The notes: generated by a model not told the origin, from the sequence alone. A stretch of DNA of 24,832 nt from Morganella morganii (GCF_003996855.1 NZ_NRQY01000002.1:464329-489160), one strand, 5' to 3'. Counted from the stretch's first letter, positions 10,309-19,426 are shown. Program-made: numbers and translations.

Positions 10309-12237
10309 ATGATTGTTTTCTCTTCACTTCAGGTCCGCCGCGGCGTCCGTGTTCTGCTCGACAACGCAACGGCCACCATCAATCCGGGCCAGAAAGTCGG
10401 CCTGGTGGGAAAAAACGGCTGCGGTAAATCCACTCTGCTGGCACTGCTTAAAGGCGAATTACAGGCCGAAGCAGGCAATGTGACCTTACCGGGAAACTGG
10501 TCCATGGCCTGGGTCAACCAGGAAACCCCGGCACTGGATGAACCGGCGATTGAGTATGTCATTGACGGTGACTGCGAATTCCGTGAGCTTGAGGCAAAAT
10601 TACAGCTGGCGAATGAACACAATGACGGCCATGCGATTGCTGTGATCCACGGCCAGCTCGATACCCTCGATGCCTGGACTATCCGCTCCCGTGCCGCCAC
10701 ACTGCTGCACGGGCTGGGATTCTCGCAGGAACAGCTGGAAACACCGGTGCAGGCTTTCTCCGGGGGCTGGCGGATGCGCCTGAACCTGGCACAGGCACTG
10801 ATTTGCCGCTCGGATCTGCTGCTGCTCGATGAACCGACCAACCACCTTGATCTCGATGCCGTGATCTGGCTGGAAAAATGGCTGAAAAACTATCCCGGCA
10901 CCCTGATCCTGATCTCCCATGACCGCGATTTTCTCGATCCGATCATTGATAAAATACTGCATATTGAGCAAAACGGCCTGTTTGAATACACCGGCAACTA
11001 CTCCTCCTTTGAAGTGCAGCGCGCCGAGAAAATGGCACAGCAGCAGGCACAGTATGAAAGCCAGCAGTTACACCGCGCGCACCTGCAAAAATATGTGGAT
11101 CGTTTCCGCGCCCAGGCCACCAAAGCCAAACAGGCACAGAGCCGCCTGAAAATGCTGGAGCGGATGGAACTGATTGCCCCGGCCCTGGCGGATAACCCAT
11201 TCCGTTTCAGTTTCCGCCCGCCGGAAACCCTGCCGAACCCGCTGCTGAAAATGGAAAAAGTCAGTGCCGGATACGGCGAAAAAGTGGTGCTGGACAATAT
11301 CAAACTGAACCTGGTACCCGGTTCGCGTATCGGCCTGCTGGGACGTAACGGTGCAGGTAAATCCACCCTGATAAAAATGCTTGCCGGTGAACTGGAGCCG
11401 TTACAGGGGAAAATTGGTCTCGCAAAAGGGATTAAACTGGGTTATTTCGCCCAGCATCAGCTGGAATTTTTACGGGCGGATGAATCGCCGTTACAGCATA
11501 TGGTGCGCCTCGCACCGGATCAGACCGAACAGCAATTGCGCGATTATCTCGGTGGTTATGGTTTCAAAGGTGACCAGGTGACCGATAACACCGGCCGTTT
11601 CTCCGGCGGGGAAAAAGCGCGTCTGGTGCTGGCAATGATTATCTGGCAGCGCCCGAACCTTCTGCTGCTCGATGAACCGACCAACCATCTGGATCTCGAT
11701 ATGCGTCAGGCACTGACTGAAGCCCTGATCGAATTTGAGGGCGCGATCGTCGTGGTTTCACACGATCGTCATCTTCTGCGATCCACCACGGATGATCTGT
11801 ATCTGGTACATGATGGTCAGGTCGAACCGTTTGACGGCGATCTGGATGATTATCAGCGCTGGCTGGCGGACAGCCAGAAACAGATGCGCCAGAATGCTGA
11901 ACCGGCAGCGGAAAACGGTGAGGAAAAAAATACCGTCACCGCGCAGGATCGCAAAGAGCAGAAACGCCGTGAAGCGGAATTCCGCCAGCAGACCCGGGGG
12001 CTGCGCAAAGAATCGGAAAAACTGGAAAAAACCATGAGCCGGTTATCAGATGCCATTGCTGCCATTGAGGAACAACTCGGTGACAGCGGCCTGTATGATC
12101 AGTCCCGCAAGGCAGAGCTGAACACCTGCCTTCAGGAACAGGCACAGTTCAAAACTGAACTGGAAGAGGCCGAAATGGCCTGGATGGAAATTCAGGAAAA
12201 TCTCGAAGCCATGACACAGGCATTTGAAAACCCGTAA
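10309..12237 (+). CDS. yheS: ABC-F family ATPase YheS
   Basis: The 642-residue product (E. coli 637) is one of the four enterobacterial ABC-F proteins (EttA, Uup, YbiT, YheS), soluble ATPases that act on the ribosome and not in transport. There are two ABC domains: Walker A GKNGCGKST at 34-42 with signature FSGGW and Walker B LLLLDEPTNHLD near 175; then Walker A GRNGAGKST near 345-353, signature FSGGEKARL near 430 and a second LLLLDEPTNHLD near 455. The charged linker between the domains is present, and a coiled coil forms the C terminus. No clear ribosome-binding site precedes the ATG, but this start matches the E. coli N terminus. It is divergent from kefG. Confidence 0.96.
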   Translation: MIVFSSLQVRRGVRVLLDNATATINPGQKVGLVGKNGCGKSTLLALLKGELQAEAGNVTLPGNWSMAWVNQETPALDEPAIEYVIDGDCEFRELEAKLQLANEHNDGHAIAVIHGQLDTLDAWTIRSRAATLLHGLGFSQEQLETPVQAFSGGWRMRLNLAQALICRSDLLLLDEPTNHLDLDAVIWLEKWLKNYPGTLILISHDRDFLDPIIDKILHIEQNGLFEYTGNYSSFEVQRAEKMAQQQAQYESQQLHRAHLQKYVDRFRAQATKAKQAQSRLKMLERMELIAPALADNPFRFSFRPPETLPNPLLKMEKVSAGYGEKVVLDNIKLNLVPGSRIGLLGRNGAGKSTLIKMLAGELEPLQGKIGLAKGIKLGYFAQHQLEFLRADESPLQHMVRLAPDQTEQQLRDYLGGYGFKGDQVTDNTGRFSGGEKARLVLAMIIWQRPNLLLLDEPTNHLDLDMRQALTEALIEFEGAIVVVSHDRHLLRSTTDDLYLVHDGQVEPFDGDLDDYQRWLADSQKQMRQNAEPAAENGEEKNTVTAQDRKEQKRREAEFRQQTRGLRKESEKLEKTMSRLSDAIAAIEEQLGDSGLYDQSRKAELNTCLQEQAQFKTELEEAEMAWMEIQENLEAMTQAFENP

Positions 12238-12244
12238 GTGATGA

Positions 12245-12264
12245 AGAGCGGCGGAAGCCGCTCT
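12245..12264 (+). terminator. Intrinsic terminator of yheS
   Basis: AGAGCGGC and GCCGCTCT pair around a GGAA tetraloop, followed by CTTTTCTT. It lies directly after the yheS stop and just before the convergent murR end. Confidence 0.88.
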
Positions 12265-12273
12265 CTTTTCTTA

Positions 12274-13134
12274 TCAGCCGTCCAGGCTGTTAATCATGGT
12301 GCGGGCATTGATCACCAGTTGCCGCGCCTGCTCTTCCCGCCGCTGCAACAGCGCCATAAACAGCAGATCCGTCACCGTATTCTGCGCCGTCCGCGAGGAA
12401 ATCGATGAACTGCGCCACTCATTTTCCTCCGCGACCGTTTCCAGCACATAATCTGCCATTTTCGCCAGCGGCGACTGACGGTTTCCGGTAATCACAATCA
12501 GCGTGACATTCTGTTTTTTCGCGGTAGCCGCCGTGACCAGCATATCCTTGCGTTTACCGCTGAATGACAGCACCACCAGCACATCCTTTTCAGTCAGCGT
12601 CTGGGAAAACGCAATCTGGATATGGTGATCCGCTTCCGCCAGTGTCATCAGCCCGATTTTCTGGAGTTTATACGCCAGATCTTTCGCCGTCAGCCCGGAG
12701 CCGCCGATACCGGCAACCTGTATACAGCGGGCATTATCCAGACACGTGACAATCTCTGCCATCTGTTCAAAATCCAGCAGCCGTGTGGTTTCCGTGATGG
12801 AATTCTGTTTTTCCTGCGCCAGTTTCTGTGCAATCACCAGCAGCGGGTCATGTGCCTCTATCCGGTTATGCAGCGCCTGCTGCTGATTAGCTGCCAGCAC
12901 CCAGTTGCGGCCAATCTCTTCACTGATAGCCACTTTCAGTGCCGGAAATCCCTTAAATCCCATTTTCTGACTAAACTTCACTATAGCGGACTGACTCACG
13001 CCCACCCGCTCTGCCAGTACCTGAGAGGAGAGCGTTACCGTCTCTTCCGGCTGAGCCAGGATAAAATCAGCAATGTGCTGCTGATTGGTTGCCAGCTCTG
13101 CTTTTGCCCAGCTGATTTTTGTCAGGATCGCCAT
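12274..13134 (-). CDS. murR: RpiR-family transcriptional repressor of MurNAc catabolism (MurR-like)
   Basis: The 286-residue product (E. coli MurR 285) has an N-terminal RpiR-type helix-turn-helix (about 1-77; LAERVGVSQSAIVKFSQKMG) and a C-terminal SIS sugar-phosphate-binding domain (about 125-260). The block EWRSSSISSRTAQNTVTDLLF is close to E. coli MurR as I recall it. MurR represses murQP and responds to MurNAc-6-phosphate. The gene is divergent from murQ across 264 nt, the same arrangement as in E. coli. The start at 13134 matches the family; its ribosome-binding site is weak. Another RpiR regulator is possible on sequence alone, but adjacency to murQP makes MurR most likely. Confidence 0.9.
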   Translation of the reverse strand: MAILTKISWAKAELATNQQHIADFILAQPEETVTLSSQVLAERVGVSQSAIVKFSQKMGFKGFPALKVAISEEIGRNWVLAANQQQALHNRIEAHDPLLVIAQKLAQEKQNSITETTRLLDFEQMAEIVTCLDNARCIQVAGIGGSGLTAKDLAYKLQKIGLMTLAEADHHIQIAFSQTLTEKDVLVVLSFSGKRKDMLVTAATAKKQNVTLIVITGNRQSPLAKMADYVLETVAEENEWRSSSISSRTAQNTVTDLLFMALLQRREEQARQLVINARTMINSLDG

Positions 13135-13167
13135 GAATGTCTGTTTTCCTTATCCGGATAATAAAAA

Positions 13168-13207
13168 AGGAATAAATTATTTTTAATAACAATGACGAAT
13201 TATTCCT
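13168..13207. promoter_or_regulatory. Candidate MurR operator repeats
   Basis: AGGAATAA (13168-13175) and its complement TTATTCCT (13200-13207) form an inverted repeat with centres 32 bp apart, about three helical turns. A third copy, TATTCCTG, occurs at 13289-13296. The region is very AT-rich. Placement within the murR-murQ divergent gap makes a repressor site plausible; the assignment to MurR is inferred. Confidence 0.4.
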
Positions 13208-13325
13208 GATAAACAATGTATCTGAATAATAAAAAATATATTTATATTCAATTTAATATAAAAAATAAATGACAGACGAAAACAAAAGTATTCCTGCTAT
13301 ATTACCATAGTTGAATAGATTGCTC

Positions 13326-13341
13326 TGTGATAACTCTCACA
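13326..13341 (+). promoter_or_regulatory. CRP-binding site upstream of murQ
   Basis: TGTGATAACTCTCACA matches the CRP consensus TGTGA-N6-TCACA at all ten specified positions. Its centre is at 13333.5. A -10-like TAGCAT (13363-13368) would put the start site near 13375, so the site would be at -41.5, the classic class II position. E. coli murQP is also known to need cAMP-CRP. An alternative -10 (ATTATA, 13373-13378) would place it near -51. Confidence 0.85.
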
Positions 13342-13398
13342 CAAAAAGAATATTTAATTCTCTAGCATGCCGATTATATCTTATACAAAGGATCACGC

Positions 13399-14310
13399 AT
13401 GAAGATTGACTTAACCTCAATGATTACCGAGAGCCGCAATCCGGCCAGCGCGGATATCGACAGCCTGCCGACATTAGATATGCTGCGGGTGATTAACCGC
13501 GAAGACCAGACCGTCGCGCTTGCCGTGGAAAAGACGCTGCCGCAGGTGGCACAGGTGGTGGATGCGGTGGCACAGGCATTCCGCTGCGGCGGACGGCTGA
13601 TTTATATAGGCGCGGGCACCTCCGGCCGCCTCGGGATACTGGATGCCAGCGAATGCCCGCCGACCTTCGGCACCCCGGCAGAGCAGGTGGTCGGTCTGAT
13701 TGCCGGTGGCCACAAAGCCATCCTGAAAGCCGTTGAAAATGCGGAAGATAACCGGGAACTGGCCGTGAATGATCTGAAAGCCCTGAATTTCAGTGCGAAA
13801 GATGTGTTAGTCGGGATCGCCGCCAGCGGTCGTACCCCTTATGTGCTGGGCGGCATGGAATACGCGCTGTCTCTCGGCGCAACCGTTGCCGCCGTCAGCT
13901 GTAACCCGGACAGTGAAATGAGCCGCCTGGCCGGTATCGCTATCACACCGGTGGTCGGCCCGGAAGTCATTACCGGCTCCTCCCGTATGAAAGCCGGGAC
14001 TGCCCAAAAACTGATACTCAACATGATCACCACCGGTGCCATGATCCGCTCCGGGAAAGTGTACGGCAACCTGATGGCGGATGTGGAAGCGACCAACGCC
14101 AAACTGGTTGAGCGGCAAAAACGTATTGTGATGGCCGCAACGGAATGTGACAGAGCGACCGCAGAACAGGCACTTGCTGCCTGCAACGGGCACTGCAAAA
14201 CCGCCATCGTGATGATCCTGGCACAGCTGAGTGCCGGTGACGCCAAAGCCCTGCTGGCACAGCATCAGGGGTTTATCCGTGACGCGCTGACCGGTGCGGC
14301 ACACTCTTAA
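13399..14310 (+). CDS. murQ: N-acetylmuramic acid 6-phosphate etherase
   Basis: MurQ cleaves the lactyl ether of MurNAc-6-phosphate to give GlcNAc-6-phosphate and D-lactate, in the cytoplasm. The 303-residue product (E. coli 298) is a SIS-fold protein with [15 protein letters not shown] at 71-85. The expected catalytic acids are Glu85 (ASECPPTFG) and Glu116 (VENAEDN), equivalent to Glu83 and Glu114 of E. coli. [12 protein letters not shown] is also conserved. An AAGGA ribosome-binding site precedes the ATG. murP follows 15 nt downstream, so the two form an operon, likely repressed by MurR and activated by CRP. Confidence 0.98.
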   Translation: MKIDLTSMITESRNPASADIDSLPTLDMLRVINREDQTVALAVEKTLPQVAQVVDAVAQAFRCGGRLIYIGAGTSGRLGILDASECPPTFGTPAEQVVGLIAGGHKAILKAVENAEDNRELAVNDLKALNFSAKDVLVGIAASGRTPYVLGGMEYALSLGATVAAVSCNPDSEMSRLAGIAITPVVGPEVITGSSRMKAGTAQKLILNMITTGAMIRSGKVYGNLMADVEATNAKLVERQKRIVMAATECDRATAEQALAACNGHCKTAIVMILAQLSAGDAKALLAQHQGFIRDALTGAAHS

Positions 14311-14325
14311 CGCAAGGTAATCACC

Positions 14326-15771
14326 ATGGCCAAAATCAGTCAGTCAACCATCATACAGATTCTGGATGCCATCGGCGGTCCGGGTAACGTGGCGCAGAGC
14401 GGAAACTGTATGACCCGCCTGCGTCTGACACTGAACAACACACAACTTGCGGATAAAATCGCCATCAAGAAAATTGAGGGCGTGCTGGGTGTGATTGAAA
14501 GTGATGAGCAGTTCCAGATTGTGCTGGGACCGGGAAAAGCACAAACCGCCGCGGAATTGATGCAGAAACATCTGGATGACTATGTTCCGGGCAGTGAACC
14601 GGACAGCCGCAGTCTGAAAGAGATTGCTGCTGATCAGAAACAGCATCTGAAAGAAAAACAGACAAACCCGGTACAACGTTTTCTCGCTAAATTCGCCACG
14701 ATTTTTACCCCGCTCATTCCGGGTTTTATCGGCGTGGGTCTGCTGCTTGGCTTTGCCACACTGTTTGAGTCACTCTGGGTCACCGGAAATCCGTCCCCGA
14801 ACGGCACCCTGGTGGAAGTGCTGAGTTACATGAAAATCTTCGGCAAGGGGCTGTTTACCTTTATGGGGATACTGATTGGCTATAATGCACAGAAAGCCTT
14901 CGGCGGATCAGGTGTCAATGGTGCTATCATCGCGGCGCTGTTTATCCTTGGTTATGATCCGCAGGCGACCAAAGGTTTCTACTCCGGTATGGAGACCTTC
15001 TTCGGCCATGGTATTGATCCGCGCGGTAACATTATCGGTATTCTGATCGCCACTATCACCGGCGCATGGGTGGAGCGGCAGGTGCGGCGCTTTATCCCGG
15101 CTAACCTGGATATCATTCTGACATCCGCCATCACCCTGCTGATTATGGGTGCGCTGACCTTTATTGTGATTATGCCGATCGGTGTCTGGCTGTTTGACGG
15201 CATGTCCTGGCTGTTTATGCACCTCAACGCCAATCCGTTCGGGGCAGCGGTTCTCGCCGGTCTGTTCCTGATTGCGGTGATGTTCGGTATCCATCAGGGT
15301 TTTATCCCGGTGTATACCGCACTGGTCGGTACTCAGGGCTTTAACTCCCTGTTCCCGATCCTCGCCATGGCGGGTGCCGGTCAGGTTGGTGCGGCACTGG
15401 CACTGTATATCCGCGCCAAAAAAGACTCGGTTCTGCGTAATCAAATCCGCGGGGCGATTATCCCGGGTTTCCTCGGGATCGGCGAACCGCTGATCTACGG
15501 CGTGACCCTGCCGCGCGTGAAACCGTTTATTACCGCCTGTTTCGGCGGCGCAGCGGGCGGGTTCTTTATCGGACTTATCGCCTGGTTCGGCTATCCGGTC
15601 GGGCTGAATACCGTTTTCGGGCCATCGGGGATTATCGCCATTCCGGTCATGACATCCGGCAGCGGTATTTTCACCGGGATGGCAGTCTATACCGGCGGAT
15701 TGCTCGTCGCCTATCTGGCCGGATTCCTGCTCACCCTGCTGTTCGGCAGTAAGAATGTGGATTTAAGCTGA
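14326..15771 (+). CDS. murP: PTS N-acetylmuramic acid transporter, EIIBC component
   Basis: MurP imports MurNAc and phosphorylates it to MurNAc-6-phosphate at the inner membrane. The 481-residue product (E. coli 474) has an N-terminal EIIB domain with the phosphorylated cysteine in [10 protein letters not shown] (Cys28), a charged linker at about 85-115, and a C-terminal EIIC domain with many hydrophobic segments and the conserved [17 protein letters not shown]. No EIIA domain is present, so phosphate must come from a separate EIIA, in E. coli the glucose EIIA (Crr). It feeds murQ directly upstream. A strong terminator follows. Confidence 0.97.
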   Translation: MAKISQSTIIQILDAIGGPGNVAQSGNCMTRLRLTLNNTQLADKIAIKKIEGVLGVIESDEQFQIVLGPGKAQTAAELMQKHLDDYVPGSEPDSRSLKEIAADQKQHLKEKQTNPVQRFLAKFATIFTPLIPGFIGVGLLLGFATLFESLWVTGNPSPNGTLVEVLSYMKIFGKGLFTFMGILIGYNAQKAFGGSGVNGAIIAALFILGYDPQATKGFYSGMETFFGHGIDPRGNIIGILIATITGAWVERQVRRFIPANLDIILTSAITLLIMGALTFIVIMPIGVWLFDGMSWLFMHLNANPFGAAVLAGLFLIAVMFGIHQGFIPVYTALVGTQGFNSLFPILAMAGAGQVGAALALYIRAKKDSVLRNQIRGAIIPGFLGIGEPLIYGVTLPRVKPFITACFGGAAGGFFIGLIAWFGYPVGLNTVFGPSGIIAIPVMTSGSGIFTGMAVYTGGLLVAYLAGFLLTLLFGSKNVDLS

Positions 15772-15788
15772 TTTCGCTATAGCGATAA

Positions 15789-15817
15789 AAAAACAGACCG
15801 CAATGCGGTCTGTTTTT
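15789..15817. terminator. Bidirectional terminator between murP and the LysE-family gene
   Basis: AAAAACAGACCGC (15789-15801) pairs with GCGGTCTGTTTTT (15805-15817) around a 3-nt loop. The A-run and T-run flank the GC core, so it works in both directions and serves the two convergent genes. A perfect 12-bp palindrome, TCGCTATAGCGA (15774-15785), lies just before it. Confidence 0.92.
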
Positions 15818-15859
15818 CATTCAGCTTCTGTTTTTGTTCCGCAGGTTATATTATGTCGG

Positions 15860-16462
15860 CTATTCAAGCCAGATGAGCGGCACACAGGCAGCGGTGAGTA
15901 ACCCCATCACAATATTGAAAGTGAACCAGGCATTACGGCTGCGCAGAAAACGGCCGATAAAAGCACCGAATCCGATCCAGATAAACCCGGCAACCAGATT
16001 CACAGAGACCATCACAATACTCATCACCCCGACAGACAGCATATAAGCATCACCGCTCAGGCTGTAACTGCCGACAGCCCCCAGCCCCATCAGCCAGGCC
16101 TTGGGATTGATAAACTGTAACAGCGCCCCCTGATACCAGGTAACCGCCTTACTGACCTGAGGTTCATTAAGAGGCTGATAAGGGGCAGTAGCCAGTTTTT
16201 TGGCAAGCCACAGAAGGTAAAGACTGCCCGCAATTTTCATAGCAGTATACAATTTGGGATAAATAAGTAAAATAGCCGCAACACCAAAGGCGGAAAGGTA
16301 TAATACCGTCTGCATACCGAGCATAATACCGGCCATCAGTACCAGTGTGCGGCGGAAACCGTACTGCGCACCGGAGGCGGTCAGTAGCAGATTATTAGGC
16401 CCGGGCGTGACTGCCGCGATAAACATAAAGACAGAAAGCGAGATAAAAAGGTGTGCAGTCAT
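15860..16462 (-). CDS. LysE/RhtB family exporter
   Basis: The 200-residue product is an inner-membrane protein with about six hydrophobic segments. It has the LysE/RhtB family signature TPGPNNLLLT near the N terminus and FINPKAWLMGLGA in the middle. Members export amino acids or derivatives such as homoserine, threonine, leucine, cysteine or O-acetylserine; the substrate cannot be told here. The start at 16462 is preferred over the in-frame ATG at 16519, since it gives the usual distance to TPGPN, although neither has a strong ribosome-binding site. It lies between murP (convergent) and yheT (divergent), a place where E. coli has no such gene. Confidence 0.88.
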   Translation of the reverse strand: MTAHLFISLSVFMFIAAVTPGPNNLLLTASGAQYGFRRTLVLMAGIMLGMQTVLYLSAFGVAAILLIYPKLYTAMKIAGSLYLLWLAKKLATAPYQPLNEPQVSKAVTWYQGALLQFINPKAWLMGLGAVGSYSLSGDAYMLSVGVMSIVMVSVNLVAGFIWIGFGAFIGRFLRSRNAWFTFNIVMGLLTAACVPLIWLE

Positions 16463-16554
16463 GAATAATCCGGCAACATGGTCATTTTCTTTACCGGAAA
16501 TTACCAGCATGTTTTTCATTAAACAAGAGACGTTTTTTCATTACGAACCAAACT

Positions 16555-17541
16555 ATGTCTAGTCATTTTCAACCGATTTCCTGGGCAACAAATCCGCACC
16601 TGCAAACGCTGCTGCCCCGGATTTTCCGCCGGAAACCGATGATAAAACCATTCTGGCAGCGCCTGACGCTGCCGGATAATGATTTTATTGATCTTGCATG
16701 GAGTGAAGATCCGGAGACCGCACGCCACAAACCACGCCTGGTCATTTTCCACGGACTGGAGGGCAGTTTCCGCAGCCCTTATGCCCACGGTATCCTGGCT
16801 GCGGCCGCCCGTCAGGGCTGGCTGGGTGTTGTCATGCATTTTCGCGGATGCAGCGGTGAACCGAACCGCTCAAAACGAATTTACCACTCAGGGGAAACCG
16901 GCGATGCCCGTTATATGCTGAAGTGGTTGCAGGATACCTACGGCAAAGTTCCGACCGGCGCAGTCGGTTATTCACTCGGCGGCAATATGCTGGCCTGTTA
17001 TCTCGCCGAAGAGGGTGAGAATGCTGCGGTGGATGCCGGTATTGTGGTTTCCGCCCCGCTGATGCTGGAACCCTGCTCTTTCAAAATGGAAAAAGGCTTT
17101 TCCCGTTTTTATCAGTGGTATCTGCTTAAGGGGCTGAAACGCAATGCCACCCGCAAGCTGATACGCTACCCGAACTCACTGCCGACAAACCTGCTGCATA
17201 TCCGCGCAATTAAACGAATCCGGGAATTTGATGACATTATCACCTCCCGTATCCACGGATTCCGGAATGCCTCGGATTACTACCGCCGGTGCAGCGCCCT
17301 GCCGAAACTCCCGGCTGTACGTAAGCCGATGCTGATCATCCACGCCAAAGATGATCCCTTTATGGCGCAGGAAGTGGTGCCGGATCTGTCACAACTGCCG
17401 CCGTGTGTGGAGTACCAGATGACCGAACACGGCGGCCATGTCGGCTTTGTCTCCGGCAGCTGGCGCCGCCCGCGTTTATGGCTGGAGGAACGCATCCCTG
17501 AATGGCTGGCGCCGCATCTTGCCGCGAAGGAGACAGTATGA
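16555..17541 (+). CDS. yheT: YheT family alpha/beta hydrolase
   Basis: The 328-residue product (E. coli 340) belongs to the ABHD1/3-like YheT hydrolase family, with an unknown physiological substrate. The triad looks intact: nucleophile elbow GYSLGG with Ser140, the acid in AKDDPF (Asp266 or 267), and His295 in EHGGHVGF. The opening blocks [14 protein letters not shown] and [13 protein letters not shown] are characteristic. No clear ribosome-binding site precedes the ATG at 16555. Its stop overlaps the yheU start (ATGA), as expected for the yheT-yheU-prkB operon; here the operon is cut off from yheS by the mur block. Confidence 0.94.
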   Translation: MSSHFQPISWATNPHLQTLLPRIFRRKPMIKPFWQRLTLPDNDFIDLAWSEDPETARHKPRLVIFHGLEGSFRSPYAHGILAAAARQGWLGVVMHFRGCSGEPNRSKRIYHSGETGDARYMLKWLQDTYGKVPTGAVGYSLGGNMLACYLAEEGENAAVDAGIVVSAPLMLEPCSFKMEKGFSRFYQWYLLKGLKRNATRKLIRYPNSLPTNLLHIRAIKRIREFDDIITSRIHGFRNASDYYRRCSALPKLPAVRKPMLIIHAKDDPFMAQEVVPDLSQLPPCVEYQMTEHGGHVGFVSGSWRRPRLWLEERIPEWLAPHLAAKETV

Positions 17542-17756
17542 TCATTCCCTGGCAGGATATTGCGCCGGAAACACTTCACAGCATCCTGGAAAGTGGGGTG
17601 CTGCGCGAAGGCACCGATTACGGCGAACATGAAAAATCACTCAGTGATAAAGTGGCGGATCTTTACACGCAACTCAAAAACGGCGACATTGTGATTGTCT
17701 GGTCGGAATTACACGAAACACTCAACATCATGCCGTCGGCACAATTCCGCGGCTGA
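17538..17756 (+). CDS. yheU: YheU family protein
   Basis: This is a 72-residue protein, the same length as E. coli YheU, starting [13 protein letters not shown] with the conserved [12 protein letters not shown] and [13 protein letters not shown] blocks. The family is found in gammaproteobacteria and has no assigned function. The ATG overlaps the yheT TGA by four bases, so translation is coupled; GAAGGAGA just upstream is the ribosome-binding site. Confidence 0.95.
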   Translation: MIIPWQDIAPETLHSILESGVLREGTDYGEHEKSLSDKVADLYTQLKNGDIVIVWSELHETLNIMPSAQFRG

Positions 17757-17777
17757 TTCAGCCGGAGGAAACGCCGC

Positions 17778-18653
17778 ATGTCACGGACCCACCCGATTAT
17801 CGCCGTTACCGGCTCCAGCGGAGCCGGTACTACTACCACCAGTCAGGCTTTCCGTAAGATTTTCCAGCAGCTGGATGCAGTTCCGGCCATTATTGAAGGC
17901 GACAGTTTCCACCGTTACACGCGGCCGGAAATGGATGCCGCCATCCGCAAAGCCCGCGAGCAGGGACGTCACATCAGCTATTTCGGGCCGGAAGCCAACG
18001 ACTTTGCCCTTCTCGAAAATACATTCCGTCAGTACAGCGAAAACGGCAGCGGCGAGCGCCGTAAGTACCTGCATACCTATGATGAAGCCGTGCCCTATAA
18101 CCAGCAACCCGGCACCTTCACCCCGCGCGAGGCACTGCCTGCCGGGACGGACGTACTTTTCTATGAGGGATTGCACGGCGGCGTGGTCACACCGGAGCAT
18201 AATATTGCCGGACATGTCGATTTACTGGTCGGCGTGGTGCCGATAGTCAATCTGGAGTGGATACAGAAGTTAGTCCGCGACACCAATGATCGCGGTCATT
18301 CACGGGAAGCCGTGATGGATTCCGTTGTGCGCTCGATGGATGATTACATCCGCTACATCACTCCGCAGTTTTCCCGTACCCATATTAACTTCCAGCGGGT
18401 ACCGACGGTCGATACCTCGAACCCGTTTTCGGCCAAATCCATTCCGTCACAGGATGAGAGCTTTACCGTGATCCGCTTCCGCGGCCTGAAAAAAATTGAT
18501 TTCCCCTATTTATTATCCATGCTTCAGGGGTCTTTTATTTCTGCCTCAAATACGATTGTCGTCCCCGGCGGAAAATTAGGGCTGGCAATGGAATTAATTA
18601 TGGCACCACTGGCAGAGCAATTATTACAGGGAAAACAAATAAACAAGCGATAA
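17778..18653 (+). CDS. prkB: Phosphoribulokinase-like protein PrkB
   Basis: The 291-residue product (E. coli 289) is a P-loop kinase of the phosphoribulokinase/uridine kinase superfamily. The nucleotide loop GSSGAGTTTT (12-21) has Thr where the standard Walker A has Lys; this is usual in bacterial phosphoribulokinases, so it is not a sign of decay. EGDSFHRYTRPEMD, YLHTYDEAVPYNQ and FYEGLHGG follow as in that family. No Calvin-cycle genes are nearby and enterobacteria lack Rubisco, so the true substrate is unknown. A GGAGG ribosome-binding site precedes the start. It is last in yheT-yheU-prkB. Confidence 0.95.
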   Translation: MSRTHPIIAVTGSSGAGTTTTSQAFRKIFQQLDAVPAIIEGDSFHRYTRPEMDAAIRKAREQGRHISYFGPEANDFALLENTFRQYSENGSGERRKYLHTYDEAVPYNQQPGTFTPREALPAGTDVLFYEGLHGGVVTPEHNIAGHVDLLVGVVPIVNLEWIQKLVRDTNDRGHSREAVMDSVVRSMDDYIRYITPQFSRTHINFQRVPTVDTSNPFSAKSIPSQDESFTVIRFRGLKKIDFPYLLSMLQGSFISASNTIVVPGGKLGLAMELIMAPLAEQLLQGKQINKR

Positions 18654-18654
18654 A

Positions 18655-18683
18655 AAACCGGGTAATAATCTATTACCCGGTTT
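18655..18683. terminator. Bidirectional terminator between prkB and yhfA
   Basis: AAACCGGGTAATA (18655-18667) pairs with TATTACCCGGTTT (18671-18683) around a 3-nt loop. The prkB stop abuts it. On the minus strand it runs into a T6 tract, so it should stop yhfA transcripts efficiently; the plus-strand tail ATCTT is weaker. Confidence 0.85.
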
Positions 18684-18715
18684 ATCTTCAAAAATAAAAA
18701 GAACATTTCAAAAAA

Positions 18716-19123
18716 TCATTCAATATTTTTTACTTCGAAACTATGTGTAATGTTAACACTTTCGCCTAACATTAATGAAACAGAGCAATATTTTTCAGTG
18801 AATAATTGCACGGCACGTCCGACAACATTTTCGGTCAGATCACGGCCGGTTACAATAAAATGCAGATTAATGTGAGTGAATAAACGCGGCGCGGTTTCAC
18901 GACGTTTAGCAGTAAGTTTTACATCACAATCAATGACTTGATTACGGCCTTTTTGCAAAATAGAGACAACATCAATGGCGCTGCAACCACCGGTTGCCAT
19001 CAGAACCATCTCCATCGGGTTCGGGGCTTTTTCACCGGCATTACCATCCATTGTAATCTGGTGTCCTGACGCGGATTCCCCTAAGAAAGTCATGTTCTCA
19101 ACCCACTTTACACGCGCTTCCAT
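18716..19123 (-). CDS. yhfA: OsmC/Ohr family protein YhfA
   Basis: The 135-residue product (E. coli 134) begins MEARVKWVENMTFLGESASG. The two cysteines expected of OsmC-fold proteins are present: Cys47 in GGCSAIDVV and Cys113 in KYCSVSLML. These suggest thiol-peroxidase-type chemistry, but the YhfA subgroup has no proven substrate. The start at 19123 has GAGGG at good spacing and matches the family; an in-frame ATG at 19153 would add ten unmatched residues. It is divergent from crp, as in E. coli, where the crp-yhfA gap holds the crp autoregulatory promoters. Confidence 0.93.
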   Translation of the reverse strand: MEARVKWVENMTFLGESASGHQITMDGNAGEKAPNPMEMVLMATGGCSAIDVVSILQKGRNQVIDCDVKLTAKRRETAPRLFTHINLHFIVTGRDLTENVVGRAVQLFTEKYCSVSLMLGESVNITHSFEVKNIE

Positions 19124-19426
19124 TTTTATACCCTCATCATCAATATAATTCACGACAGACTACCCTTTCATTCATGGGCTGGCAATCTATCTCATAGTTT
19201 ATTATGCTGAAGCGAGACAGTGGAAGACAGGACTGTTTTCCTGTGCTAAAAACACGGCAAGGATTTATCTATGGCTAAGATCAATATCTTTCCGTGAGGA
19301 TTATTATACTATTTTAATAAACTAACTTGCCCGAAATTCAGCAAGTTAATATGATAAGCTAAGACTTTATATAATTGCAGAGCGTAAACAACGGTTTGCA
19401 ATAACTAACAACAGAGGATAACGCGA
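19124..19426. promoter_or_regulatory. yhfA-crp divergent control region
   Basis: This is a 303-nt gap without a gene. Toward crp there is a -10 TATACT (19305-19310) with no good -35, giving a leader of about 110 nt. Inside that leader lies a perfect 8-bp inverted repeat, TAACTTGC (19323-19330) and GCAAGTTA (19341-19348), 10 nt apart. A looser ATTGCA/TGCAAT pair sits at 19374-19402. I found no convincing TGTGA-N6-TCACA site, although crp is autoregulated in E. coli. Confidence 0.5.

Noticed and set aside
17811..17840. Missing Walker A lysine in PrkB as evidence of an inactive enzyme
   Set aside because: GSSGAGTTT-type loops are the norm in bacterial phosphoribulokinase relatives, and E. coli PrkB has the same residues.
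19239..19254. TGTGCTAAAAACACGG upstream of crp as an autoregulatory CRP site
   Set aside because: GTG and CAC are 7 nt apart instead of 8, so the half-sites are out of register with the consensus.
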